34,336 bases of DNA from Nanobdellota archaeon. GTDB lineage: Archaea; Nanobdellota; Nanobdellia; SCGC-AAA011-G17; PNOQ01. The DNA is taken from the NCBI GenBank assembly GCA_018829185.1, contig JAHJUI010000016.1, positions 1-34,336 of the forward strand, in the 5' to 3' direction. Of the stretch, positions 1 through 8,474 are shown piece after piece. Made by a program: the position numbers and the translations under genes. The notes below the pieces were generated by a model. The model searched no databases, was not told where the DNA came from, and saw nothing but the letters and a program-made list of their open reading frames with translations. Numbering within the stretch: the first letter of the stretch is position 1; the number at the start of each line of letters is the position of its first letter.

Positions 1-137
1 AAGAAAATATGGCTCTGTTTTGAGAAACAAAACTTTTGCAACCCAAAAAGTGGAATTGATAAGCAAATTAATTGCTTACAATTTAGATAGAAAGCAATTA
101 ATTTTTAATTACTTTTTTAAGGGTTGCACCAGAGCTT
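1..137. repeat. Left copy of 137-bp perfect terminal inverted repeat
   Basis: Bases 1-137 are the exact reverse complement of 34197-34333; base i pairs with base 34334-i and identity stops at base 138. The unit is itself foldable. GCTCTG (12-17) pairs with CAGAGC (130-135), TGCAACCC (37-44) pairs with GGGTTGCA (121-128), AATTAATTGCTT (66-77) pairs with AAGCAATTAATT (92-103), and GTTTTG-AGAAA-CAAAAC (17-33) is a local hairpin sharing G17 with the outer stem. No open reading frame lies in it. It could be a MITE-like dispersed repeat, a structured RNA, or the end of a linear replicon; the chromosomal gene content favours a dispersed repeat at which assembly stopped. Confidence 0.95.
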
Positions 138-163
138 GTTAGAATAAAAAAGAAAAAAAGAAA

Positions 164-580
164 TTAAGGTTTACAGATTACACCCAGACAAATTACATTA
201 AGATTTCCATATCCTGCTGGACCCCGACTACCTGCTGGCATAGTTGGTGCTGGAGCGACATTATTATTTCCATCACAAACATAATCTCCATTACTTTGTC
301 CATCCCCATCAGAATCTACGCCCCTAAATATGTGTGTACAATATGCTGAAGTTTTAACATTTGGTACGGTCTTAGCTACATCGCAATAATTTTGACAGTT
401 TGCTTTTGCTAAATCCATGTCATAAGCACCAGCACTTCCACCAAAGATATTTCTTAATCTTTGATTCAAAGTTCCTGCTCCGCCTAAGAAAATTATGGAG
501 ATTACTAGTAACACTAAAATTGCTAAGATTATGATAATAATCATATTCATAGAAATTCCTTGTCCTCTTTTGTTTTTCAT
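164..580 (-). CDS. Type IV pilin-like protein with class III signal peptide
   Basis: A 138-residue protein. The N-terminus is a short basic stretch (KNKRGQG) followed directly by about 24 strongly hydrophobic residues (IIIIILAILVLLVISIIFLG). This is the layout of archaeal class III prepilin signal peptides, cleaved next to the RG/Q site and leaving the hydrophobic helix in the filament core. The rest is a soluble head with several cysteines (NCQNYC, YC, YVC, VIC, ICK), an acidic DSDGDGQSNGD loop that could bind a metal, and a Pro/Gly-rich tail. A strong Shine-Dalgarno site (AGGAGG, complement of 588-593) lies 7 nt before the ATG at 580; a second ATG at 583 is only 4 nt from it, so 580 is preferred. 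It closes the minus-strand pilus gene set and is the best candidate for a (major or minor) pilin. No prepilin peptidase is in the window. Confidence 0.75.
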   Translation of the reverse strand: MKNKRGQGISMNMIIIIILAILVLLVISIIFLGGAGTLNQRLRNIFGGSAGAYDMDLAKANCQNYCDVAKTVPNVKTSAYCTHIFRGVDSDGDGQSNGDYVCDGNNNVAPAPTMPAGSRGPAGYGNLNVICLGVICKP

Positions 581-587
581 CATTAAA

Positions 588-615
588 CCTCCTTTTAGTT
601 TTAAATTATTATATC
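588..615 (-). promoter_or_regulatory. Pilin promoter and Shine-Dalgarno site
   Basis: Reading the minus strand, an AT-rich TATA-like stretch (GATATAATAATTT, complement of about 603-615) is followed by AAAAGGAGG (complement of about 588-596) and then the pilin ATG at 580/583. The pilin therefore seems to have its own transcript in addition to read-through from the upstream gene, which ends at 655. A strong Shine-Dalgarno sequence is uncommon in this window, where most genes look leaderless. Confidence 0.5.
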
Positions 616-654
616 TTTATCCAGTAACTTACTTATTTAAAACTTTTGTTTACT

Positions 655-2256
655 TCAAATTGAAACACATTCTGTTCCTATCCATTTACAACAATTTATT
701 GGGTCATCTAAAGTATAAAAACCGCCACCTTCATCCTGTAAAACACAAGTTTGAATATTACAAAAAAATGGGTTATTCAAAGAGGTTAAATCTTCACATT
801 TAATTTTTTCTAATGGATCTGATTTACAATACCACGCTTCTTCCAACATACCTTGTTTAGGAGATTTACACTTTGGCTTTCCAACATCTTGACAAGAATT
901 TTTTTCGCAAGAATCTGGAAGATGTTTTCCCCCCGCAACTTGGTAAAAAGATAAACAAGATCCTATTTCATCACAAGATTCACAGGTCCCATCCGGCCCC
1001 ATAAAACTATACCAAGCATCTGGTTGCCAATAACAACCTTGCAATAAAGAGTCTCTTTTAACTAAACAATCATCTTCAATAATTGCGTTACAATTTAATA
1101 ATTCATTACTTTTCTCTAAAGCCATACTGAAAAAATTGCCATACTCAGTATTACTAAATTCAGAAAATTCTCTTAAAAGTTGTCTTAATTTAAATAATCC
1201 CTGGATTTCGTCCTTTTCATTTTCAATTATAATTAAAGCAATATAATATAATGCATTATCTGAATAAATGCTACTCCCATATTCACTATAAACTTTTTCA
1301 AATTTAATTTTAGCTTGATCATAAGATTTAGATTCATATGATTTCATAGCTTCCCCATAAAGAAATTGGGCATTAATTTCATATTCCTCAAAAGCAATAC
1401 AAGGCACTTTACAACAAGTCCCTTTTCCTTGATAATCTTCTCTTTCCATCCTTTTTGGGCAAGTTTCCTCCGGCCCACACAAATTATTACAAGAAGTTAA
1501 TTCTTCACATGTTTTAAATTTAAATAATGGAAAATTAAAATGCCTTTCAAAGTCAGTACCTTCACTAGTAATGAAAGACCCAGAAGAAACCAAACACAAA
1601 TAAACGAAATCCCCTTCTTCATGTCTAAACAACTTTGTTGGATTTGTTTCTAAAACAGTAGAATCTAAAGAATTAAGATCTGGATAATTCTTCCATAAAT
1701 GTAACATCTGACCCAGACTCATTGCATCTTGGGGTATTAAACTTCTTTTTATTGAATTAAAATAAATTTCCAAGGAATTTAAAATTACATCATGTATTTC
1801 TTCATTTAAACCATATCTTATTTCATCATTTTCGTAATAGATTTCAGAGTGTTGAACGAAAGAGATATCTCCAAATGAATCCCCTTCCTGGATAAAAGAA
1901 GAAAAAACTATGCAAGTTTGAAGGTTGGGTAAACCTTTTCCAACAGAATCAAACCAAATCCCATCATCTAAATTTTCCACATAAAATTTCTCTTGGAAGG
2001 GTTTCAAATCTATTCCAGAATCACAAATACAGTTATCCCCCTCCATGTTCTTACAATGCTTATAAGCATTTAACAAAAGGTCTACTGCTTCCTTTTGCTC
2101 TACATCATCTTCCCAAAACTTAATAGAATCTATAAAACTTCTAACACCTGCATTCGCGCTAGTAGCAAATACAACTCCAACTATAATTATCACCAATACT
2201 ATAATCCCATTCACAACAGTTTTTGAGATTAAACTTGTTCCCACTCTAGCCTCCAA
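655..2256 (-). CDS. Large Cys-rich membrane-anchored protein of pilus cluster
   Basis: A 533-residue protein of no family I recognise. Residues about 13-35 (KTVVNGIIVLVIIIVGVVFA) form one membrane segment preceded by RVG-TSLIS, which resembles a pilin-type N-terminus, so it may be a giant minor pilin or an anchored surface protein. The body is Cys-rich, with clusters CKNMEGDNCICD, CEELTSCNNLC and CESCDEIGSC, consistent with disulfides outside the cell. Residues about 290-375 contain helical TPR-like repeats (AQFLYGEAMKSYESKSYDQA and the following ALYYIALIIIENEKDE). Its start overlaps the end of the 62-residue gene upstream by 11 bases, so it belongs to the same operon as the platform and ATPase genes. 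A role in pilus assembly or adhesion is inferred from position only. Confidence 0.7.
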   Translation of the reverse strand: MEARVGTSLISKTVVNGIIVLVIIIVGVVFATSANAGVRSFIDSIKFWEDDVEQKEAVDLLLNAYKHCKNMEGDNCICDSGIDLKPFQEKFYVENLDDGIWFDSVGKGLPNLQTCIVFSSFIQEGDSFGDISFVQHSEIYYENDEIRYGLNEEIHDVILNSLEIYFNSIKRSLIPQDAMSLGQMLHLWKNYPDLNSLDSTVLETNPTKLFRHEEGDFVYLCLVSSGSFITSEGTDFERHFNFPLFKFKTCEELTSCNNLCGPEETCPKRMEREDYQGKGTCCKVPCIAFEEYEINAQFLYGEAMKSYESKSYDQAKIKFEKVYSEYGSSIYSDNALYYIALIIIENEKDEIQGLFKLRQLLREFSEFSNTEYGNFFSMALEKSNELLNCNAIIEDDCLVKRDSLLQGCYWQPDAWYSFMGPDGTCESCDEIGSCLSFYQVAGGKHLPDSCEKNSCQDVGKPKCKSPKQGMLEEAWYCKSDPLEKIKCEDLTSLNNPFFCNIQTCVLQDEGGGFYTLDDPINCCKWIGTECVSI

Positions 2257-2434
2257 GTCCCAAAAACAATTTAGGAAAATTTTTAATTATTTCTGCAAAC
2301 TTATCTCTCATCAACCAAGCTACAAAAATAACAATAAAAAGAACAACTAAAGCTAGTATAATCTTTCCTAAAAAATCCCAAGCTAAATCTCCTCTTTTCA
2401 TATTCCTAAATTTATTTTTTGTATATTTAAACAT
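2246..2434 (-). CDS. Small single-pass membrane protein, pilin-like N-terminus
   Basis: A 62-residue protein. The first dozen residues are basic; an internal MKRGDLAWDFLG at residue 12 is followed by a long hydrophobic helix (KIILALVVLFIVIFVAWL) and a basic/hydrophobic tail. The KRG-D then hydrophobic pattern resembles the neighbouring pilin's KRGQG, so this may be a minimal pilin-like subunit; a simple membrane adaptor is equally possible. Its ATG at 2434 shares a base with the stop codon of the platform gene (TAATG), and its own end overlaps the next gene by 11 bases, so it is translationally coupled on both sides. No conserved domain recognised. Confidence 0.65.
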   Translation of the reverse strand: MFKYTKNKFRNMKRGDLAWDFLGKIILALVVLFIVIFVAWLMRDKFAEIIKNFPKLFLGLGG

Positions 2435-4524
2435 TACCCAACTCCCAATATAATCGAATTAGTTAAAGCGACAAAGATTAAACTAACTAAAAAAGTAATA
2501 ATTACGTAAAGTAATGTACTGCTTATCAAATTTCTACTCAAATAATATTCTTCATTTAATTTATCTGGACCAAATTCAATACTGCTAGCCAAGACAGTTA
2601 ATATTACTACAATCTCAACAACATAAATCCCCACAACTAATTGAAAATAATAACTAGGTATAGTCTCAGCTGCTTTAAACAAATTAGCAAAATTTAGCAT
2701 ACCCCCAAACTCCCCCGCTTCCTCTGTAGTTAAACCAGAAACTAAATCGGATAATCTAGTAATAATAGTGACCATCATTGCACTCAATCCAACAACTATA
2801 CCCGCAATAACTGGAGCTAAAAATTTAATTTGACTTTTCATACTAGAGATAATTTCAGACAACAAATCTTTCAGTCTTTCATTAACTCTATTAATATTCG
2901 TAATATAATTAGAAATACTGATTACCGACCTAGAAACAATTTGTGGTCCTTTCTTTGCACTTTCTACAATAACTTCCATTGCACTCTCAATTAAAGCACT
3001 GGGATTTCCAAGAATTGCCCCATTTTTTTTATTAAAAATAGCTTCATAAAGATTCATACCCAATTTCCTAATATTATTACTTATTCTCTTAAAAAACAAT
3101 CCTGTTGGAGTGTCAGATAAAGTATTTCCCACTTCTTCAAGCGCAATTTCAGTAGGAATTCCATCTCCAATTCTTGTACCTAATTGGAATAAAGCACCAG
3201 AGAATTCATTCTCCATTTTTTTAGTTTCATTACGTACTTTAATTAGTTTCCCGCTTTTCATCCTATAATAAACAGCCATTCCTAATGCTATCCCCAAAGG
3301 AACAAATAAACTCAAAGCTAGAGCCCCAATTCCAAATGGTCCATTACCTTCATAATACCCCAAGAAATTCCCCATAAAGTCTCCAATAAAAATATCAAAT
3401 TCTGGATCAATAGCATGCATAATTAAAGGCGAGAATCCAATTAAAACAAAGAAAAATCCCAAGAGCACAGGTCCAAATTTAGAAACCTTCCTATCGTAAC
3501 CAAATTGGCTTTCCCCATAACCAGTTGGCCTTTTAGACAAAATACTTTTTCCATAAAAATAAACTGCTATTGGTAAAATTAAATTATAAATCAAAGCCAT
3601 ATGATACCATTTAATTGAACCTTGCATTAAGGTACCAACTAAAGGAAAAATAATCAAAGTCAAAATTGGCAATATGACCCCAAGCATATGCAACATAGTA
3701 ATTGGATTTTTCAATTCTTGTGCATAATGCAGCATCCTATCATGAATTCCTTCTAAAATAACCTTTAATGATCTCTCCAATAACTCAATTCTTCTATCAT
3801 CATTAGGTTCATACAAACTACTTTCTACTAAATGAAAAGCATTAATAAATTCTAGATTATATTTTCTCCATCTTTTTAAATAATTTTCTAAACTTTGTTT
3901 GATAGTTCCAAATTTTCCAGTTTCTAGATCCCAAAAAACTTTTCTCAAATCTAAAGCTAAAGGATTTCCCAAATGGTCTGCTGCAAATTTAATTGCATGT
4001 TCTAAATTAGAAGTATGCCTCATATAAATTACCATATATAAAATACACAAAACCATCTGGTTACTTGCTTTCAATCTCCAAGAATCTGCAATGTAAACTG
4101 GAATTCTGGTTAAAGGCTTTAACAACAACAAACTAAACAACATTAAAATAATTCCAAATAAAAATGCTATTGATTCTTGGCCCAATAAAATAGGTAACAA
4201 TCCTGCAAACAAAGAAACTAATATTAGAATTATAACTGAAAAAATAGCAAAACTATAAGCCTGATTTGCAGTTATATCCAAATGAGCAAATTCTATTGCT
4301 TCTTCAATATCTTTTCTGTCTTTTTGTGACGGCTCAAATTTAAGGTTTCCAAATACTTTACAAAGTTTTTCATAAGTAGAAATTCGTTTATTTAATGCTT
4401 CTTTTTTAAATGTTATATATTCCTTAGAAAAATTAGGGTCTGGCTTATATTCGGTAACATCTCCAAGTTGATCTTCTACTTTCTTTCTATATTTACTTAA
4501 AATCTTCTCTGTCTCTTTATCCAT
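2434..4524 (-). CDS. Type II/IV secretion platform protein, ArlJ/TadC-like (T2SSF)
   Basis: A 696-residue polytopic membrane protein. Membrane helices are visible at about residues 90-110 and 115-137, 270-330, 345-430 (several), 560-585, 640-660 and 670-695. The soluble helical segments between them (LEHAIKFAADHLGNPLALDL and FSGALFQLGTRIGDGIPTEI) are typical of duplicated T2SSF domains. ArlJ/TadC proteins form the inner-membrane platform that the secretion ATPase drives during filament assembly. At about 700 residues it is longer than typical archaellar ArlJ. The partner ATPase ends only 3 bases upstream (4528), the usual arlI-arlJ pairing. No ArlH, ArlF/G or archaellin lies nearby, so a type IV pilus is more likely than an archaellum. 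Confidence 0.88.
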   Translation of the reverse strand: MDKETEKILSKYRKKVEDQLGDVTEYKPDPNFSKEYITFKKEALNKRISTYEKLCKVFGNLKFEPSQKDRKDIEEAIEFAHLDITANQAYSFAIFSVIILILVSLFAGLLPILLGQESIAFLFGIILMLFSLLLLKPLTRIPVYIADSWRLKASNQMVLCILYMVIYMRHTSNLEHAIKFAADHLGNPLALDLRKVFWDLETGKFGTIKQSLENYLKRWRKYNLEFINAFHLVESSLYEPNDDRRIELLERSLKVILEGIHDRMLHYAQELKNPITMLHMLGVILPILTLIIFPLVGTLMQGSIKWYHMALIYNLILPIAVYFYGKSILSKRPTGYGESQFGYDRKVSKFGPVLLGFFFVLIGFSPLIMHAIDPEFDIFIGDFMGNFLGYYEGNGPFGIGALALSLFVPLGIALGMAVYYRMKSGKLIKVRNETKKMENEFSGALFQLGTRIGDGIPTEIALEEVGNTLSDTPTGLFFKRISNNIRKLGMNLYEAIFNKKNGAILGNPSALIESAMEVIVESAKKGPQIVSRSVISISNYITNINRVNERLKDLLSEIISSMKSQIKFLAPVIAGIVVGLSAMMVTIITRLSDLVSGLTTEEAGEFGGMLNFANLFKAAETIPSYYFQLVVGIYVVEIVVILTVLASSIEFGPDKLNEEYYLSRNLISSTLLYVIITFLVSLIFVALTNSIILGVG

Positions 4525-4527
4525 TGC

Positions 4528-6813
4528 TTACCTCTTTTGTGATTCTTTTTTAACTTCTTTCTTCAACCATTCATTCCAATCAAAAAATATTCTATCATTA
4601 TCTAAATAACCTTTCTTTTCTCTAACTTGATTTGAAATATTATGAAATTCATCATTTGATTTAATTACAAAATCCGCTTCAAGTAAATTAAGCATATTTG
4701 ATTCATTCGCAGTTTTAACCAACTGTTCTTTTATTTTTGCTCTTAATTGAATATTATTCCAAACAGCATCCCAATCTCCAACCCAATCTTTAACCTCTCC
4801 TGCAACATTCTTTATAATTTCTGATTCGCCATTTATTAATGCATCTGTTGGTTCTAATTGATCTGTTTCGACATTATATTTCATTAAATCTACAAAAGCT
4901 CCTTCTCTTAAAGGATCTTTTTCCCATTCCTTCCTAATTTCAGTTATACTAATTACTCTTCTCCATTTATGTAATCCATTTGGACTTTTAACAGGATTAA
5001 CAACAACTATTATGTCTGTTGCTTTAAAACTAGTTCTTGGAACACCCAAATCATTTACAACTCTATCAAAAACAGCATATGGACTTCCACCATGAATTGT
5101 ACCTGCAACAACATTTGCTAATGCTCCAACTCTCATTGCCTCATACAATGCTAAAGCTTCTTTACTTCTAACTTCTCCCACAATCAAACTGCTATCCCCC
5201 ATTCTCAAACTGGTTCTTATTCCTTCCTCTGCTGACATCTCAGAACTACCCACAGATAAAGCAGCTCTAACCTTCAAAGGTTGAATATTATAACCTAATT
5301 CTCTAAGTGATTTTGTTGGAAGTTCTAAGGTATCTTCAATTGTAATAATCCTATACTTCCTCATTATTTCTACCATAACACCCCCAAGTAAACTTGTCTT
5401 TCCGCTGCTCCTTGTACCAGCAACCAACATTGTTCTAGCGCCATCAATCAAAAAACTAAGTAAACCCGCTGCGAGGGGATTCATCATTTTATTATTAATA
5501 AACAAAGGCAAAGTCCAAGGTTTATCCCTATGTCTCCTAATTGCATAGCCTAGCCCTAAAGGGTTTAAAGGGTTACTTATTACAGCAACCCTCGCCCTGG
5601 CTCCTGGAACTAAAAGATCTGTATCCAAAACAGGATTTGCTTCATCTAGAGGTCTACCACTTAATATCCTTAATTTAGTAGCCCAACCTTCTCCATCTTC
5701 CCTACTTGGAATAATATTTGTTACACATTCCCCATGATCTTGATGAACAATAAAAATTGGTGTTGCTCCGATTGGTCCATTAATTGTTATGTCTTGTATT
5801 TTTTCATCTTTTAATAAAACTTCAACTAATCCAAAACCAATAGTATACCTCACTAAAACCCTAGCTAACTTTTCAACATCCTTATAATCTAGATCCATTC
5901 CCTTATGTTGTGCTAACTCAGCTATCATATCTTTTCCAATATTGTAAAAAGTCTGCCTCATCTTTTCTGGATCAGTAAATTCTTCTGTTGTCGGTTCATG
6001 TTCAGCCAAAACATTTCTAGCTAAATCTAATAATTCGTATTCATCTTCAGATAAATTAAACTCAGGAGGAACTAAATGGTATTGGTGTTTAATATCTTCA
6101 GGTATATCAAATATCATGACATTGGTTTCTTCATCAATAAAATAAGCATCAATTTCTCTTCCATCTAATGGTGGATCTGCCATTAATCTTGTAAACAAAA
6201 AATTAGGGGTGATTATTGGCCTAAAAACCATCCTATAAATTGTCCTATCCCCAATTCTGTGTCCATCTAAATGTGATCTTAAACTTCCAATCAAACTTGT
6301 TTTATCTAAAGCAGAAAAAATATCTTGAAGTAAATTTAGATAAACGGTTCTACAAGTTTTAAATTTTGCATTTGTTTCTTTTTCTAAATCAAGATTCTCT
6401 TCCCTAATCATTCTTTTAACTTCTACATAGGCCCCAATTGGATCTGTTTTTAATAAATTTGTAACAAGATATCTTACGTTAGCTAAATGATTAGGGAAAA
6501 ATCTGATACAATCCCCCATGACAGAAAATTGTAAAATTTTTCTCTGCTTCATTAAATGATTATAAAGATTTGCTATTTCTTTCAACATTAAAGTTTGATC
6601 ATAATCGTATTGATAATTTCTCGTACTAGAAAACATAATTCTTACAACACTAGGAGCTTGCAATAATTTATCTATAACTGAAGCCATTGCTAATCCATTC
6701 TCTTCAAGGTAAGGAGAATAAGATAAACCAATAGCATTAATTACCATTATATCTTGTTGACCTTCTTGAATTACTTCAAATTCTCCGGGAGCCAATTTCT
6801 TTTTTAAGGGCAT
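4528..6813 (-). CDS. Type IV pilus/archaellum assembly ATPase, ArlI/TadA-like (T2SSE)
   Basis: A 761-residue secretion ATPase. The Walker A loop is GTRSSGKTS at about residue 465. It is followed by ITIEDTLELP (Asp-box-like region, about 490), the Walker B region SSLIVGEVRSKEA at about 540, and a His-box-like AGTIHGGSPYAVFDRVV at about 570. Before the core is the N-terminal domain typical of the VirB11/GspE family (VRYTIGFGLVEVLLKDEKIQ, ITINGPIGATPIFI). A roughly 300-residue N-terminal extension precedes this and is not recognised. The enzyme would hydrolyse ATP at the cytoplasmic face to power pilin extrusion through the ArlJ-like platform encoded just downstream. It is the first gene of the minus-strand pilus operon and is divergent from the coiled-coil gene at 6892. 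Confidence 0.9.
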   Translation of the reverse strand: MPLKKKLAPGEFEVIQEGQQDIMVINAIGLSYSPYLEENGLAMASVIDKLLQAPSVVRIMFSSTRNYQYDYDQTLMLKEIANLYNHLMKQRKILQFSVMGDCIRFFPNHLANVRYLVTNLLKTDPIGAYVEVKRMIREENLDLEKETNAKFKTCRTVYLNLLQDIFSALDKTSLIGSLRSHLDGHRIGDRTIYRMVFRPIITPNFLFTRLMADPPLDGREIDAYFIDEETNVMIFDIPEDIKHQYHLVPPEFNLSEDEYELLDLARNVLAEHEPTTEEFTDPEKMRQTFYNIGKDMIAELAQHKGMDLDYKDVEKLARVLVRYTIGFGLVEVLLKDEKIQDITINGPIGATPIFIVHQDHGECVTNIIPSREDGEGWATKLRILSGRPLDEANPVLDTDLLVPGARARVAVISNPLNPLGLGYAIRRHRDKPWTLPLFINNKMMNPLAAGLLSFLIDGARTMLVAGTRSSGKTSLLGGVMVEIMRKYRIITIEDTLELPTKSLRELGYNIQPLKVRAALSVGSSEMSAEEGIRTSLRMGDSSLIVGEVRSKEALALYEAMRVGALANVVAGTIHGGSPYAVFDRVVNDLGVPRTSFKATDIIVVVNPVKSPNGLHKWRRVISITEIRKEWEKDPLREGAFVDLMKYNVETDQLEPTDALINGESEIIKNVAGEVKDWVGDWDAVWNNIQLRAKIKEQLVKTANESNMLNLLEADFVIKSNDEFHNISNQVREKKGYLDNDRIFFDWNEWLKKEVKKESQKR

Positions 6814-6891
6814 ATTACCACTCTAATACAATAACGCAAATTATTTATTAGATACTCTTAATTTATTAATTAAAATAGTTTTCGCTTTAAG

Positions 6892-7299
6892 ATGCAACCA
6901 ACAACATTTAGTGAAGATCCAGGAACTCTATTAAGAGAGCTAGCAAATAGAATGAGAATTCTTGAAGAAAGATATAATTTATCTAGAGAAAGAATTTTTT
7001 TAATAAATCAAAATATGATTGACCAATACAAAAGATTGGGAGACGAAATTAGAACTATAAATGAAGATGTAAAAGAAATAAAAAGTGATTTGTCAACAAT
7101 AAGAGATATTACAAAAAATACAGTAAAAGAATTAGAATTTTTTGCAAGAAAAGAAAACCTCAAAGTTTTAGAAAAATATATTAACCTGTGGAATCCATTA
7201 AATTTTGTTACAAAAGAAGAAGTACTTGAATTAATAAAAATTAAAAAAAAGGTGAAAAATGCAAAAACCAAAAAGAAACGAAGAAATACCCGTAAATGA
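6892..7299 (+). CDS. Coiled-coil protein of pilus locus (ArlC/FlaC-like)
   Basis: A 135-residue soluble protein. Residues about 15-105 form a long amphipathic coiled coil (LLRELANRMRILEERYNLS, IRTINEDVKEIKSDLSTIRD). It is followed by a short WNPLNFVTKEEVLELI segment reminiscent of the C-terminal helical motif in archaeal ArlC/ArlD-type proteins, and an extremely basic tail (KKKVKNAKTKKKRRNTRK). It is divergent from the pilus ATPase and overlaps the next coiled-coil gene by 41 bases, so the two are probably co-translated. By analogy with ArlC/D/E, which form a cytoplasmic collar around the archaellar motor, it may be a cytoplasmic adaptor of this pilus; that is inferred from position and coiled-coil character, not a clear domain match. 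Confidence 0.7.
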   Translation: MQPTTFSEDPGTLLRELANRMRILEERYNLSRERIFLINQNMIDQYKRLGDEIRTINEDVKEIKSDLSTIRDITKNTVKELEFFARKENLKVLEKYINLWNPLNFVTKEEVLELIKIKKKVKNAKTKKKRRNTRK

Positions 7300-7960
7300 T
7301 GTTTTAAGCATGAGACAAAACGGGTTAGATAACATATCAATTGCAAAAAGTTTGCAACCTACTTTTCAACCAGAACAAATTTCTGATGCCATGAATCAAG
7401 CAGACATTAAAGCATCTATGAATTCTAATGAACCCGGAATTCCCCCGGGATTAAGAGGTGCTCCAAGTCCGACACCAAGAGAACAAATGCGATCATCAAA
7501 TCAAAGTCCGACTGGAGACTACAATCAATCTGTTCCAGAAACAGTGCCTTCAACTGCATCCCCTATTATGTATCAATCTCAACAGGGGGGATCCCTTTCT
7601 CAAAGTTTTGCTCCTATGCCTCAAGATAGATCTAATTATAACATTATAGAAGAAATAGCAGAATCCATAGTAAAAGAAAAATGGGAAGATTTAATTTCTG
7701 GAATAGGAGATATAAAACTATGGAAAGAAAAAGTGGATTCAGACATTAGTAGTGTAAAACAAGAAATTCTAAGAACCCAACACAGGTTAGAAAATCTACA
7801 AAAAGCAGTAATAGGAAAGATTTCCGAATACCAAGGGAGCATGGAAGAAGTAGGATCAGATATAAAAGCTCTAGAAAAGGTATTTGAAAAGATTATAGGG
7901 CCTTTAACAACCAACATAAAAGAATTAGATGCTATTACTAAAAAGTTAAAGAAAAAATAA
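7259..7960 (+). CDS. Coiled-coil protein with disordered middle, ArlC-like
   Basis: A 233-residue protein in three parts. An N-terminal helical region (about 10-55: VNDVLSMRQNGLDNISIAKS, then QPEQISDAMNQADIK) looks like a small UBA/CUE-type or helix-turn-helix fold. The middle (about 55-120) is rich in Pro, Ser, Gln and Gly. The C-terminal part (about 125-233) is a coiled coil (IIEEIAESIVKEKWEDLISG, VKQEILRTQHRLENLQKAV, IKALEKVFEKIIGPLTTNI). The ATG at 7259 lies inside the preceding gene, with GGTG a few bases before it. The last codon abuts the convergent membrane-protein gene at 7961. The C-terminal half resembles the FlaC/ArlC-like coiled coils that accompany pilus ATPases in DPANN archaea; the function is not established. 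Confidence 0.72.
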   Translation: MQKPKRNEEIPVNDVLSMRQNGLDNISIAKSLQPTFQPEQISDAMNQADIKASMNSNEPGIPPGLRGAPSPTPREQMRSSNQSPTGDYNQSVPETVPSTASPIMYQSQQGGSLSQSFAPMPQDRSNYNIIEEIAESIVKEKWEDLISGIGDIKLWKEKVDSDISSVKQEILRTQHRLENLQKAVIGKISEYQGSMEEVGSDIKALEKVFEKIIGPLTTNIKELDAITKKLKKK

Positions 7961-8473
7961 TCACCATTTGGGTCTTAAATCTGAACCACTAAGATTATTG
8001 ACTATAATCATTGCCATAAAAAGAATAAAAACCACTCCTAAAATTTGTGGTTGAAATAAAAAGGTGGTTACTGCCCCCCTCGGTCCTTCATTAGGAACAT
8101 AATTTCCAAATACTTTTCCTACTGAAAAAATAACCAAAAAAATAAAAAACATCCAAACAATGCCGGGTGTTCCTATTTTTGACCAAATGGTTTCTTCATC
8201 TAATCCAAAGAACATAAAGATCGCAAAAACAATTACCAAAAGGACTAATGCAAATAAAGCCCAAGGTACAATAGCCTCAACCAACTCTAAGGTTCGACTA
8301 GCAAACATAGCCAATAATGCTGCACAAAGGGCAACCATAAAATTTATTCTTGAATTTTCAGACAAAATTTTAGTTTTCATTAAAGCTGCATAAGCTATAA
8401 TCAAAATTAAAACAAAAGAAAAAATTGGAAGAAAGTACTGAATTATACTTAAATCTCCTAAAAAAGTTGCCAT
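7961..8473 (-). CDS. Polytopic membrane protein, paralogue 3 of tandem triplet
   Basis: A 170-residue protein with about five hydrophobic segments. It shares a pattern with its two upstream neighbours: an N-terminal FLPIFSFVLILIIAYAALMK, then TKIL, a polar SENSRIN, then a second helix starting with MVALCAALLAMF, and later a helix ending in FFGLDEE. It lacks the Gly-rich basic C-terminus of the middle paralogue. It is the last of three tightly packed genes (one base from the stop of its neighbour's reading frame at 8475). I recognise no named family. The proximity to the pilus ATPase, platform and coiled-coil genes suggests a membrane component of the same apparatus, which is inference. Confidence 0.72.
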   Translation of the reverse strand: MATFLGDLSIIQYFLPIFSFVLILIIAYAALMKTKILSENSRINFMVALCAALLAMFASRTLELVEAIVPWALFALVLLVIVFAIFMFFGLDEETIWSKIGTPGIVWMFFIFLVIFSVGKVFGNYVPNEGPRGAVTTFLFQPQILGVVFILFMAMIIVNNLSGSDLRPKW

Positions 8474-8474
8474 T

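Noticed and set aside
655-803. Plus-strand frames opposite the pilin and the Cys-rich protein genes
   Set aside because: They are antisense to well-supported genes and have the Ile/Phe/Lys-rich composition of chance frames in AT-rich DNA.
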